Below, piece after piece: positions 25,408-34,327 of a stretch of 64,000 nucleotides of DNA. The stretch's first letter is position 1; each line of letters begins with the position of its first letter. The notes under the pieces were generated by a model that saw only the letters and a program-made list of their open reading frames with translations, was not told the DNA's origin and did not search any database. Position numbers and translations under genes: made by a program. Source of the stretch: Nonomuraea angiospora (GTDB lineage Bacteria; Actinomycetota; Actinomycetes; Streptosporangiales; Streptosporangiaceae); NCBI RefSeq assembly GCF_014873145.1, contig NZ_JADBEK010000001.1:7006001-7070000 (forward strand), in the 5' to 3' direction.

Positions 25408-25734
25408 ATGCACGACCTGACGGAGATGCTGAAGGGCACGCTTGAGGGCTGCGTGCTGGAAATCATCCGCAGCGAGGAGACCTACGGGTACGCCATCACG
25501 CGCCGGCTGAACGAACTCGGCTTCGCCGACGTCGTCGAGGGGACGGTTTACACCATCCTGCTGCGGCTGGAGAAGAACGGGCTCGTCCAGGTGACGAAAC
25601 GACCGTCCGGGGTGGGGCCGCCGCGCAAGTTCTATGCGCTCAACGACGCAGGGCGCGACGAGCTCGCAACGTTCTGGGCGAAATGGGAGTACGTCACATC
25701 GCGGATCGACAAGCTCAAGGAGGGCGGGAGATGA
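25408..25734 (+). CDS. PadR-family transcriptional regulator
   Basis: A 108-residue protein starting at ATG 25408 behind GAAGAGG. It is a single winged-helix PadR domain (CVLEIIRSEETYGYAITRRLNE, VVEGTVYTILLRLEKNGLVQVTKRP, RKFYALNDAGRDELATFW) with a short C-terminal helix for dimerisation. PadR proteins repress detoxification and efflux genes until a ligand binds. Its stop overlaps the next gene (ATGA). It probably controls its own operon and the downstream exporter operon, both of which carry TACAAAGTA-type sites. Confidence 0.95.
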   Translation: MHDLTEMLKGTLEGCVLEIIRSEETYGYAITRRLNELGFADVVEGTVYTILLRLEKNGLVQVTKRPSGVGPPRKFYALNDAGRDELATFWAKWEYVTSRIDKLKEGGR

Positions 25735-26087
25735 ACTTCTGGGAGGCCATGACAGGCAGCGATCTCACCAGGGAATGGAAGGCGTTCGAAGCCCGGGCCG
25801 AGGCGTTGCCGGCCGACTACCGGGCGGCGTGGGAAGAGATCAAGGGTCATCTTTTTCCCTACGGGGACTTCACGGGCCGAAACCTGATGCCGATTCTCGA
25901 CGGCGCTCTGGGACTGCTCGAAGAGACGGCCTCCGATGGGCAGAGCATTCACGACGTGCTGGGTGACGACATCGCGGGCTTCTGCGCGGCGCTGGCCGGC
26001 GGAGAAGGGGCGCGCAGCCATCGCGACCGGTGGCGCGAGCAGTTGAACAGGAACGTCGCCAGGAAATTGGGCCGGCTAGGAGGCTGA
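25731..26087 (+). CDS. DUF1048 family protein, copy 1
   Basis: A 118-residue protein beginning MNFWEAMTGSDLTREWKAFE. It is acidic, soluble and predicted helical, with the family pattern of A-LP-DY---W-EIK near residue 30 and a DI--F---L segment near residue 85. DUF1048 genes typically lie immediately after PadR regulators in Gram-positive bacteria. The start overlaps the PadR stop by 4 nt, so translation is coupled. Function unknown. Confidence 0.88.
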   Translation: MNFWEAMTGSDLTREWKAFEARAEALPADYRAAWEEIKGHLFPYGDFTGRNLMPILDGALGLLEETASDGQSIHDVLGDDIAGFCAALAGGEGARSHRDRWREQLNRNVARKLGRLGG

Positions 26088-26088
26088 C

Positions 26089-26415
26089 GTGGGCATCCAG
26101 GACATCATCGAGGGCAAGAAGCAATGGCGGGCGCACATGGCGCGGGTGAAGGCGCTCCCGCCGGACTATCAGATCGTCTACAAGGAGATTCAGAGGTACC
26201 TCTTCAAGGTCGGGCCGATCGACCTGCATGACGGGCCCCTGCTCTCAGGGATCGTCGACTTCTTCGAGGAGGGCGTCGCGACCGGCAAGGGAGTCCTGGA
26301 ACTCATCGGCGACGATGTCGCCGCCTTCTGCGACGACCTGATCAAGGACTCACGCACCTACGCGGACGTCTATCAGGAGTCCATCAGCGGGAAACCCGGC
26401 ACGGCCGGGAAGTAA
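26089..26415 (+). CDS. DUF1048 family protein, copy 2
   Basis: A 108-residue paralogue of the preceding gene, starting at GTG 26089 one base past the previous stop. It keeps the core KALPPDYQIVYKEIQRYLFK and ELIGDDVAAFCDDLI. Same operon as PadR and copy 1. The two may form a hetero-oligomer, which is inference from their adjacency. Confidence 0.88.
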   Translation: MGIQDIIEGKKQWRAHMARVKALPPDYQIVYKEIQRYLFKVGPIDLHDGPLLSGIVDFFEEGVATGKGVLELIGDDVAAFCDDLIKDSRTYADVYQESISGKPGTAGK

Positions 26416-26666
26416 CACCCGTCGTCGATCCAAGGCACTCGTAGCCGCTGAAACGGGTGCCTGAACATCCTCCCGAGGCCACGCCCGCCGTCGCGGGCCT
26501 GCCGCGGTGTCGTGCCGGCGGCCGTGTCAGGACGGCGACGGCCTGGTATCAGCGCCTTCGGTGATGGTGGATGCCATGAACCGTTCAGCCATTGCGCTCC
26601 CGCCTCGTCGGCGACTTTCGAACGCTCAAGCTTGCCCCTCTACGCCTCAGCTATTCAGTGTTGCTA

Positions 26667-26695
26667 GGTACAGGTAGTCAGTGTTACTTTGTACC
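26667..26695 (+). promoter_or_regulatory. Second PadR-type operator region
   Basis: In the 320-bp gap 26416-26735, GGTACA (26667-26672) and TGTACC (26690-26695) form a wide dyad. The right arm overlaps TACTTTGTA (26685-26693), the reverse complement of TACAAAGTA at 25374-25382 in the PadR promoter. GTTGCTAGG and GGTAGCTAGCACC flank it symmetrically. The rest of the gap shows nothing recognisable. Confidence 0.5.
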
Positions 26696-26735
26696 GGTAG
26701 CTAGCACCACCGAGTAGCAAAGGGGGCAAACAGAC

Positions 26736-27149
26736 ATGACCGCAGGATCGAACGAGCCGAAGAGCCGCTACCTGCAGTACCTGGAGATCGTCACAGGATC
26801 GCTGGAGGAGAAGAAGCGCTACCGGCAGTACAAGGCACGCATCAAGCAGCTTCCCGAGAACTACCGCATCGCGGTCGAAGCGCTGGAGCGGTACCTGATG
26901 CACTTCGGCCCGGTCGACGGCGCCGGCGCGATGGAGATGTACGACGACCTCGCCGAGCTGTTCGAGCAGGGCGCGGCGGACGGCACCCCGATCCGCGACA
27001 TCTTCGGCGAGGACCCGGTGGAGTTCGTCGAGGCGTTCGTGGCCAACTACCCCCTCGGCCATTACAGGGCCCGGGAGCGCAACCGCTTCACCAGCGCCGT
27101 CGAGCGCGCCGCCGGCGAGAACACCACGACCAAGGACAGGACGGACTGA
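26736..27149 (+). CDS. DUF1048 family protein, copy 3
   Basis: A 137-residue third paralogue with a longer polar N-terminus (MTAGSNEPKSRYLQYLEIVTG). It retains RIKQLPENYRIAVEALERYLMHFGP and IFGEDPVEFVEAFVANY. It heads the second operon: its stop overlaps the ATPase start (TGATG), so it is coupled to the exporter. This links the DUF1048 family to ABC export here. Confidence 0.88.
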   Translation: MTAGSNEPKSRYLQYLEIVTGSLEEKKRYRQYKARIKQLPENYRIAVEALERYLMHFGPVDGAGAMEMYDDLAELFEQGAADGTPIRDIFGEDPVEFVEAFVANYPLGHYRARERNRFTSAVERAAGENTTTKDRTD

Positions 27150-27913
27150 TGACGACACAGCAAGCCGCGGCGATCCAGGTGCAGGGCCTGGAGAAGTCGT
27201 ACAAGGAGCTGCGGGTGTTGCGCGGCGTGGACTTCACCGTGGCGCGGGGCAGCATCTTCGCCCTGCTCGGCTCCAACGGGGCGGGCAAGACCACGGCCGT
27301 GAAGATCCTGTCCACGCTGCTCAAGGCCGACGCGGGGACGGCACGGGTGAACGGCTTCGACGTCGCCACCCAGGCCGCGGACGTACGCGAATCGATCAGC
27401 CTCACCGGGCAGTTCGCCGCCGTCGACGAGATCCTCACCGGGCGGGAGAACCTCGTGCTGGTGGCCCGGTTGCGGCACCTCAAGAACCCCGGAGGGATCG
27501 CCGACGAGCTGCTCGCCCGCTTCTCGCTCACCGACGCGGGCGGACGAAAGGTCGCGACGTACTCCGGCGGCATGCGCCGCCGCCTGGACATCGCGATGAG
27601 CCTCATCGGGAACCCGCCGATCATCTTCCTCGACGAGCCGACCACCGGCCTGGACCCCCAGGCCCGCATCGAGGTCTGGCAGGCCGTCAAGGAGCTCGCC
27701 GGCCGCGGCACCACGGTCCTGCTCACCACGCAGTACCTGGACGAGGCCGAACAACTCGCCGACCGGATCGCGATCCTCCACGAGGGCCGGATCATCGTCA
27801 ACGGCACCCTGGACGAGCTCAAGCAGCTGCTGCCGCCCGCCAAGGTCGAGTACGTCGAAAAGCAGCCCACCCTCGAGGACGTCTTCCTCACCCTCGTCGG
27901 CACCAAGGCCTAA
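27149..27913 (+). CDS. DrrA-like ABC drug exporter ATPase
   Basis: A 254-residue ATPase: Walker A GSNGAGKTTAVK, the DrrA-type Q-loop ISLTGQFAAVDEILTGRENL, signature TYSGGMRRRLDIAMSL, Walker B IIFLDEPTTGLDP and TTQYLDEAEQLADRI. The QYLDEAEQLAD and LTGQ features are those of the daunorubicin-resistance family. It is shorter than DrrA (about 330 residues) because the C-terminal extension is reduced. It pairs with the permease 9 nt downstream. Confidence 0.95.
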   Translation: MTTQQAAAIQVQGLEKSYKELRVLRGVDFTVARGSIFALLGSNGAGKTTAVKILSTLLKADAGTARVNGFDVATQAADVRESISLTGQFAAVDEILTGRENLVLVARLRHLKNPGGIADELLARFSLTDAGGRKVATYSGGMRRRLDIAMSLIGNPPIIFLDEPTTGLDPQARIEVWQAVKELAGRGTTVLLTTQYLDEAEQLADRIAILHEGRIIVNGTLDELKQLLPPAKVEYVEKQPTLEDVFLTLVGTKA

Positions 27914-27922
27914 GGAACAACG

Positions 27923-28684
27923 ATGAGCAAGCACTTCTTCACCGACACCGCCGTCCTGCTGGGACGCTCCTTGCGCCACATCACGCGCAGCCCGGACACC
28001 ATCATCACCACCGCGATCATGCCGATCGCCATGATGCTGATGTTCGTCTACGTGTTCGGCGGCGCGATCAGAACACAGTCGGACTCATATGTGAACTACA
28101 TGCTGCCCGGCATCCTGCTCATCACGGTCGCCTCCGGCATCGCCTACACCGCGTACCGGCTGTTCATGGACATGAAGGGCGGCATCTTCGAGCGCTTCCA
28201 GTCCATGCCGACCGCGCGGTCGTCGGTGCTGTGGGCGCACGTGCTGACCTCGCTGGTCGCCAACCTGATCTCGCTCGTGGTCGTCATGCTCGTGGCCCTG
28301 CTCATGGGCTTCCGCTCCTCGGCGGGAGTGCTGGCGTGGCTGTCGGTGGCGGGCATCATGATCCTGTTCACCCTGGCGTTGACCTGGATCGCCGTCATCC
28401 CCGGCCTGTCCGCCAAGACCATGGAAGGCGCGAGCGCGTTCTCCTACCCGCTCATCTTCCTGCCGTTCCTCAGCTCGGCCTTCGTGCCCACCGACACCAT
28501 GCCCGGCCCGCTGCGCGTCTTCGCCGAGAACCAGCCGGTGACCGCCATCGTCAACGCCATCCGCGCCCTGTTCACCCAGCAGCCGGTCGGCACCGACCTC
28601 TGGATCGCCCTGGCCTGGTGCGTCGGCATCCTCGTCGTCGCGTACGGCTTCGCCATGACCACGTACCGCCGCAAGATCTCCTAG
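27923..28684 (+). CDS. DrrB-like ABC-2 permease
   Basis: A 253-residue permease with six helices and the DrrB pattern: LLGRSLRHITRSPDTIITTAIMP at the start, MKGGIFERFQSMPTARSSVLWAHV in the coupling loop, and FVPTDTMPGPLRVFAENQPVT before the last helix. CTAAGGAACAACG precedes the ATG. Together with the ATPase it should export a hydrophobic compound. Confidence 0.94.
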   Translation: MSKHFFTDTAVLLGRSLRHITRSPDTIITTAIMPIAMMLMFVYVFGGAIRTQSDSYVNYMLPGILLITVASGIAYTAYRLFMDMKGGIFERFQSMPTARSSVLWAHVLTSLVANLISLVVVMLVALLMGFRSSAGVLAWLSVAGIMILFTLALTWIAVIPGLSAKTMEGASAFSYPLIFLPFLSSAFVPTDTMPGPLRVFAENQPVTAIVNAIRALFTQQPVGTDLWIALAWCVGILVVAYGFAMTTYRRKIS

Positions 28685-28705
28685 GGAACCGGAAGCAGGC
28701 AGATC

Positions 28706-29914
28706 ATGACTGAATCCCTCCACACTGTCACCCCGATGCCGGCGGCGCGTCAGCCCGGCTGCCCCTTCGACCCGCCCAAGGAGCTGACCGAGGCTCGCGA
28801 GCACGGCCCGATCAGCCGCTTCCCCTTCCCCGACGGGCACCAGGGCTGGCTGGTCACCGGATTCGAGCTGGTCAGGGCGGTGCTGGCCGACCCTCGGTTC
28901 AGCTCGCGCAGGGAGCTCATGCGCCACCACCCGACCGTCGACTACGGCGACATCGAGGTCCCGCCGGCGCCGCCCGGCGAGTTCCTGCTCATGGACGAGC
29001 CCCGGCACGGCCGCTACCGCAAGCCGCTGATCGGCAAGTTCACCGTACGGCGGATGCGACTGCTGACCGAGCGCGTCGAGCAGGTCACCGCCGAGCACCT
29101 GGACGCCATGGAGAAGGCCGGGCCGGCGGCTGACCTGGTGACCGCGTTCGCCAAGCCGATCCCGGCCATCGTGATCTGCGAGCTGCTGGGGGTGCCGTAC
29201 GCGGACCGGGGCCGTTTCCAGGAGAACATCGACAAGTTCCTCGGCGGGGAGGTCAGCGACGAGGAGCTGTACGCGGCCTACACCGCGACCCAGACCTACC
29301 TCGCCGAGCTGGTGGCCGCCAAGCGCGCGAACCCCACCGACGACGTGCTCAGCGACCTCACCGACAGCGACCTCACCGACGAGGAGCTGCAGGGCATGGC
29401 CCTGATCCTGCTGTCGGCCGGGTTCGACACCACCGCGAACATGCTGGCACTGGGCACCTTCGCGCTGCTGCGCAACCCGGACCAGCTCGCCGCGCTGCGC
29501 GCCGACCCCACGCTCACCGACCAGGCCGTGGAGGAGCTGCTGCGCTATCTGAGCGTCGCCAAGGGTTTCCAGCGGGTGGCGCTGGAAGACGTCGAGCTGG
29601 GCGGCCAGACCATCGAGGCCGGTACGACGGTCCTGCTGTCGTACAACACCGCCAACCGCGACCCCGAGCGTTTCCCCGACCCCCACGCGCTGAACCTGCG
29701 CCGGCAGAACGGCGGGCACCTGGCCTTCGGGCACGGCATCCACCAGTGCCTGGGCCAGCAGCTGGCCCGGGTGGAGCTGCGGGCCGCGCTCCCCGCGCTG
29801 GTCAACCGCTTCCCCACGCTGCGCCTGGCCGTACCGGCCGACGAGGTCGCCCTGCGCCCCGAGACCGCCGACATCTACGGCGTCAAGAGCCTCCCGGTCA
29901 CCTGGGACGCGTAA
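28706..29914 (+). CDS. Cytochrome P450
   Basis: A 402-residue bacterial class I P450. I-helix AGFDTTANMLALGTF with the acid-threonine pair, ExxR in EELLRYLS, and the heme loop FGHGIHQCLGQQLAR with the thiolate Cys. MPAARQPGCPFDPP at the N-terminus is typical of the actinomycete CYP105/CYP107 group. It needs ferredoxin and a reductase, neither of which is in this window. Placed 21 bp after the permease, it may modify the exported compound or detoxify it. Confidence 0.96.
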   Translation: MTESLHTVTPMPAARQPGCPFDPPKELTEAREHGPISRFPFPDGHQGWLVTGFELVRAVLADPRFSSRRELMRHHPTVDYGDIEVPPAPPGEFLLMDEPRHGRYRKPLIGKFTVRRMRLLTERVEQVTAEHLDAMEKAGPAADLVTAFAKPIPAIVICELLGVPYADRGRFQENIDKFLGGEVSDEELYAAYTATQTYLAELVAAKRANPTDDVLSDLTDSDLTDEELQGMALILLSAGFDTTANMLALGTFALLRNPDQLAALRADPTLTDQAVEELLRYLSVAKGFQRVALEDVELGGQTIEAGTTVLLSYNTANRDPERFPDPHALNLRRQNGGHLAFGHGIHQCLGQQLARVELRAALPALVNRFPTLRLAVPADEVALRPETADIYGVKSLPVTWDA

Positions 29915-29943
29915 CCACAAGCTTCAATCAAAGGAATCCCAGC

Positions 29944-31305
29944 ATGACAGACACAACAAGCGGGACCCCCGAACAGGGACACATCGGACGTCGAACCGTA
30001 TTAAGGGGCGTACTGGGCGCCGGCGCGCTCGCCGGCACCCATGCCGCCCTCGCCGGCCGCGCCAACGCCTCCGCGAGCGGCGGTGGGGGCGATGGCGAGC
30101 GCGGTGTCGAGCACGGCTGGGGAAAGGTCGCCGACGCGTTCCGCGCGAACTTCAGAAACCGTGGCGAGGTCGGCGCTGCGTGCAGCGTCTACGTGGGCGG
30201 CCGCCCCGTCGTCAACCTGTGGGGCGGCCTCGCCGATCGCGAGGCGAACCGGCCGTGGCGCAGGAACACCATCGTCCAGGTGGCCTCCACGACGAAAGGT
30301 GCCACCGCCATCTGTGCCCACCTGCTCGTCCAGCGCGGCGAGCTGGACCTGGACGCCCCGGTGACCCGGTACTGGCCGGAGTTCGGCGCCGCCGGCAAGG
30401 AGCGGATCCCGGTGCGCTGGTTACTGTCGCACCAGGCCGGTCTGCCGATCGTCGACGGGCCTCTGACGTTCGAGCAGGCGTGCGCCTGGCACCCGGTCAT
30501 CCGCGCGCTCGAGGCGCAGAAGCCGCTGTGGCAGCCGGGCACCGAGCACGTCTATCACAGCGTCACGTACGGGTTCCTGGTCGGAGAGGTCGTACGCCGG
30601 ATCACCGGCAAGTCGCTCGGCACGTTCTTCGCCGAGGAGGTGGCCGCCCCTCTCGGGCTGAGCGCCTGGATCGGGCTGCCCGAGAAGGAGGAGAAGCGGG
30701 TGGCCCGGCTCCACGATGCCGCCCCGTTCAGCGTGGAGGAGCTGCTGGCCGGGCTGATCGCGACGACCGGGCTCGATGCGGAGACGGTCACCGCCTGGGT
30801 GAACGCCGTGTGGGCCCCGGGTTCGGTCCAGGCCCGGGCCGGCGAGCTCGGCGGCGCCTTGACCGACCCCGCGGTCTACCTCACGCGCGCCTGGCGCGCG
30901 GCCGAGTTCCCGGCCGCGAACATGCTCGCGGACGCCCGATCGGTGGCGCGGATGTACGCCGCCACGGTCAGCGACGTCGATGGGGTGCGGCTGCTCGAAC
31001 CGGCGACGGTCGAGAGGATGACCGTCGTCCAGACCGACAGGACGCCGATGCACGGGCTGCCGCCTGGGCTGAACCTCCCGGCCGACCGCTCCTTCTACAT
31101 GTCGCTCGGGTTCTGGCGGGCCTGCCCGCCGATGCCGCTGACCGGGCCGGGGGCGTTCGGTCACCCGGGCTCCGGCGGATCGATCGGCTTCGCCGACCCG
31201 GATGCCGGTGTCGGCTTCGGCTACGTCACGAACCTCTGGAACTATCGGCCCGACGACCCGCGGGCAGCGAACCTGGCCAAGGCCGTCCGCTCCTGCCTCG
31301 GATGA
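29944..31305 (+). CDS. Tat-exported serine hydrolase (EstB/class C beta-lactamase fold)
   Basis: The ATG at 29944 follows AAAGGAA. The N-terminus is a twin-arginine signal (GRRTVLRGVLGAGALAGTHAAL). The catalytic domain has STTK in VQVASTTKGATAI, a tyrosine motif YHSVTYGFLVGE and a C-terminal GHPGSGGSIGFADP. This is the carboxylesterase/beta-lactamase group named for EstB. Tat export fits a folded extracellular enzyme. It ends the DUF1048-DrrAB-P450 run, 29 bp after the P450. Confidence 0.92.
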   Translation: MTDTTSGTPEQGHIGRRTVLRGVLGAGALAGTHAALAGRANASASGGGGDGERGVEHGWGKVADAFRANFRNRGEVGAACSVYVGGRPVVNLWGGLADREANRPWRRNTIVQVASTTKGATAICAHLLVQRGELDLDAPVTRYWPEFGAAGKERIPVRWLLSHQAGLPIVDGPLTFEQACAWHPVIRALEAQKPLWQPGTEHVYHSVTYGFLVGEVVRRITGKSLGTFFAEEVAAPLGLSAWIGLPEKEEKRVARLHDAAPFSVEELLAGLIATTGLDAETVTAWVNAVWAPGSVQARAGELGGALTDPAVYLTRAWRAAEFPAANMLADARSVARMYAATVSDVDGVRLLEPATVERMTVVQTDRTPMHGLPPGLNLPADRSFYMSLGFWRACPPMPLTGPGAFGHPGSGGSIGFADPDAGVGFGYVTNLWNYRPDDPRAANLAKAVRSCLG

Positions 31306-31566
31306 CGGGTGGGCGCCGAATACGCCAGAAACGTAGTCGCTGGTCAGATGGGGACTCAGACCGCCGACGGCCCGTTGGCGACGCACCGGTGAGGCCCTCC
31401 TGTGACGTCGTCCGGCCCGCCATCCTGGACTTCGCCGCCGTAGCAGCCCTCGCCACCACGCCGATAATTGGGCCTGAACAGCCTTCGGGAACGCCTCTTC
31501 CGCAAGAGCAACGCAGATCCCTTGACTCTTCTCCGTGGCGTGGCCAGTGATCGTAGAATCGTCCGT

Positions 31567-32511
31567 GTGGATCTGGACGCCACCGCCGCCCGGCTCGGGG
31601 TACCCGTCGAGGACGTCGACCGCGTACACCGGCTCGCGGGCGACCGGCCATCGGCTCCGCTGCCCGCCAAGGCCGACGCGCCCGCGATCCTCGACCGGCT
31701 CGCGGTGCGGCCGGACGACGCCGCCGAGATCATGGCGGGCTGGCCCGACCCCGACTCTCCCCTGTGGACTCCGGAGCTGCGCTGGCTGCTCGACCGCTCG
31801 ATCGCCCTGGTCCGCGCCGATCTCGGGGGCCACGGCTGGCTGCCACCCGGTCCGGAGCTGCCGCGCGAACGGGGCCCCGCCTGGCGGCATCTCTACGTGT
31901 ACGCGTACCTGGCCCTCATCGACGTCGTCACGAAGTACCACCGCGACCACGGCATCACCGATGCCGTGTCGTGGGCGACCCTCGCGGATCTGGGCCGCAA
32001 CCTCGCGATCGACCGGCGGATGCACCGCGAGGGCTGGCCGGTCATGCAGAGCTGGCTGACGCTGCACTCGCGCGGCGGCATCTACGAACTGGGCCGGCTG
32101 CAGCACCAACGCGGCGACACCACCATCCACCTGCACATCCCCGAGGCGGGGCCGATGACCCCGGAGGCGGTCGCGGCGTCGCTCGACGAGGCCCGCGCGT
32201 TCTTCCCCCGCCACTTTCCCGACGAGCGCTACACGGCGTTCTCCTGCGGCTCGTGGCTGCTCGACCCGCAACTCCTGGAGTACCTGCCCGAGGACTCCAA
32301 CATCGTCCGGTTCCAGCAGAGGTTCGAGCTGGAGCCCTACGAAGAGCCGGAAGGGCAGGACGCCGACGTCGAGGTGCTGCGGTTCGTGTTCCGCACCCTG
32401 ACCACGCCGCTCGACCAGCTACCACGCCGCACCGTGCTCCAGCGCGCGATCGTCGACCACCTGAAGGCCGGCCGCCACTGGCGCATCCACCGCGGCCGCT
32501 TCCCGATCTAG
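31567..32511 (+). CDS. Acyltransferase domain protein (two-domain GNAT-like)
   Basis: About 314 residues starting at GTG 31567 (VDLDATAARLGVPVEDVD); upstream in-frame sequence is poorly protein-like and no ribosome binding site stands out, so the start is uncertain. The N-terminal domain is helical. The C-terminal domain carries HLHIPEAGPMTPEAVAASLDEARAFFPRHFP and FSCGSWLLDPQLLEYLPEDSNIVRFQQRF, the signature I associate with actinobacterial GNAT-like acyltransferase domain proteins. Substrate unknown. About 260 bp of unassigned sequence precede it. Confidence 0.75.
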   Translation: MDLDATAARLGVPVEDVDRVHRLAGDRPSAPLPAKADAPAILDRLAVRPDDAAEIMAGWPDPDSPLWTPELRWLLDRSIALVRADLGGHGWLPPGPELPRERGPAWRHLYVYAYLALIDVVTKYHRDHGITDAVSWATLADLGRNLAIDRRMHREGWPVMQSWLTLHSRGGIYELGRLQHQRGDTTIHLHIPEAGPMTPEAVAASLDEARAFFPRHFPDERYTAFSCGSWLLDPQLLEYLPEDSNIVRFQQRFELEPYEEPEGQDADVEVLRFVFRTLTTPLDQLPRRTVLQRAIVDHLKAGRHWRIHRGRFPI

Positions 32512-32566
32512 CCAGGCCGAGACATTCACAGATCTGCCTCATGATCGATGAGACGTGACTCATTGA

Positions 32567-33180
32567 TTACAGCGGCAACGCTGACGTACGACGCGCACGA
32601 GCGGGCCTGAGTGAGATCCTTGAGAAGGGATTTCCGTCGCTGACGAGCGTGCCTGACAATTGCCGGCGAGGGCTTGGAGCCATGTGATGGATTTGCCATC
32701 CGCAGCGAAACAGATGTCCCAGCCGCGAGGTGAGGTCCAGGCCGGTGACACCAACGCAGGCGACGCTCGTTCCCGGATGGGCAAGGACGTAGAGCAGGGC
32801 CGGCGAGCTTTGGATGCCGCCTCCCAAACAAATGCGGCAACCAGAACCCTCGCTGACGTTCGAAAGGGTGGCCATCAGCTATCGAACTGCTGCCACGTCC
32901 TCGTTCGTTGTTCGTGGTGGGCGCCCCGCCCCAGCGCAAAACTTGCAGGCGGCATGTCCGGCGCGGAGTGATCTCGCTGCCGCAGCGGACGCAGCGGCCG
33001 AGCCAGGGCTGCGAGGCTCCTGGGTAGGGCGTCAAGGGTTCAACGCCTGCCGTGCGGAGCATGGCTGCGGCTTGGCCATTCGTGAGACGCGGGCGTCCGC
33101 CCTGACCGCGCTCGGCTACACCGACGTCCGCAGTCCCGCGAAGGCGTCGCTCACCTCTCCGGCGAGCCATCGCGGGAGGC
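32567..33180 (-). pseudogene. Decayed treble-clef zinc-finger/GIY-YIG-like protein gene
   Basis: The minus strand carries two pieces in different frames. Upstream: AAAMLRTAGVEPLTPYPGAS then CVRCGSEITPRR, the CxxC treble-clef repeat of a known actinobacterial family. Downstream: ATLSNVSEGSGCRICLGGG then ALLYVLAHPGTSVACVGVTG, matching the family's last zinc motif and GIY-YIG-like end. A stop and a frame change around 32870-32940 separate them, and further repeats are missing. No intact reading frame remains. Occupies most of the 720-bp gap 32512-33234. Confidence 0.6.
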
Positions 33181-33234
33181 GGCCCGCTGCTCCGCAATTG
33201 CGTGACCTGCCGCCTCCCCTTATGGTCGGGAATC

Positions 33235-34017
33235 GTGAAAATCGTCAAGATCGCCGTACTGGCGTGCGTGCTCATGGCCCCCTTAGCCGGAACGGCCGCC
33301 GCAGCAACCGCGTATCCGGTCAAACATCCCAAGCTGATCGCCAATCCCCTTTACGACGCCGGGGTCCTCCCGACGACGACCTGTGAAGAACCCCCGCTCA
33401 AGCGCAACAATCGCCAGCTCGGACGCGCCTACATCAACGCGATGCTCGCTTGCCTGGAAACGTCCTGGGAGCAACACCTCACCAGCGCGAACCTGCCCTA
33501 CCGCCCGGTCAAGGTGCGGCAGGTGGACCAAATACCGAAGAAGTACTGCGGATCCACCTTCACTCAGAAGGACGAGTCAGAGGCCTACTACTGCGAAAAA
33601 ACCGGCACGCTGACATTCGAAGTCGGCAAGGAATACTTGGATGACCCCACAGACCTCTGGATGCTGTATCAGGCCGGCTACATGTACAGCTATCACGTCC
33701 AACAACTCGTCGGCATCGCGGACGCCTACGACGTGGTGAAGTACCGCAATAAGTCCGAGTTCCAAGAGCAGGAACGGCGCCACAGCTTGCAACGGGATTG
33801 CCTGACCGCCGCGTTCATCAAGAGCGTCTGGCCACTGACCGGGCGTACTGGCAAGGACTGGAGCTATTTCCTGACGTTGCCCAGCGGTGACGCCTCTGGG
33901 AAGGATCGCCGATGGGGAAAGGCGTCCAGCATCGGCTACTGGCTCAAGCGGGGCTTCGCCACCGCCGACCCTGCCTCGTGCAACACCTGGACCGCTGCCT
34001 CGGCCAAGGTGGCGTAG
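33235..34017 (+). CDS. Secreted metallopeptidase-like protein lacking its HExxH motif
   Basis: The GTG at 33235 opens a signal peptide (VKIVKIAVLACVLMAPLAGTAAAA); about 260 residues. The body follows the layout of secreted neutral zinc metallopeptidases: KKYCGSTF, AYYCEKTGTLTF, YMYSYHVQQLVGI, and later LQRDCLTAAF. In active relatives the third segment reads about HExGHHVQxLxGI. Here the two zinc-binding histidines are tyrosines and the catalytic Glu is Met (33676-33710), while the surrounding HVQ-LVGI is kept. Catalysis by the usual mechanism therefore looks impossible; a binding role is inferred. Confidence 0.72.
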   Translation: MKIVKIAVLACVLMAPLAGTAAAATAYPVKHPKLIANPLYDAGVLPTTTCEEPPLKRNNRQLGRAYINAMLACLETSWEQHLTSANLPYRPVKVRQVDQIPKKYCGSTFTQKDESEAYYCEKTGTLTFEVGKEYLDDPTDLWMLYQAGYMYSYHVQQLVGIADAYDVVKYRNKSEFQEQERRHSLQRDCLTAAFIKSVWPLTGRTGKDWSYFLTLPSGDASGKDRRWGKASSIGYWLKRGFATADPASCNTWTAASAKVA

Positions 34018-34327
34018 CACCACGCGCCCGGTCTTACCTGCTCATGCGTCATCCTTCACGGAGTCCGGGACATCGATGCCCGACTCAGCCTGCTTCGCCT
34101 GCATGACGGCCGCAGAAGCGAAGGCGCACAAGACGGAAACGAGCACCTGGGCCGAGCCCAGTGTCGGAGGCGCGCCTGATGCCACGTCGTGACCCGGCCA
34201 GGCCAGGGGTTCCCGCGTGCAGCCTGCGCAACGCGCTGGGCGAGCGCCAAGCATCGCCGCGGCGGTGACCGAGGCAAGGATCAGGTCGAGTGACGCGGAT
34301 CCCTATCGGCCCCTCAGGGGGTGAAGG

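Noticed and set aside
28085..29920. A long minus-strand open stretch over the permease and P450 genes
   Set aside because: Antisense of DrrB-like and P450 genes, whose motifs are unambiguous.
32814..33386. A plus-strand ORF of 190 residues over the debris region
   Set aside because: It is mostly antisense to the decayed zinc-finger gene and runs into the signal-peptide region of the next gene in another frame.
34042..34254. A small minus-strand ORF with a hydrophobic segment (AQVLVSVLCAFASAAVMQA)
   Set aside because: The hydrophobic stretch is suggestive, but there is no ribosome binding site and no family match, so it is not listed as a gene.
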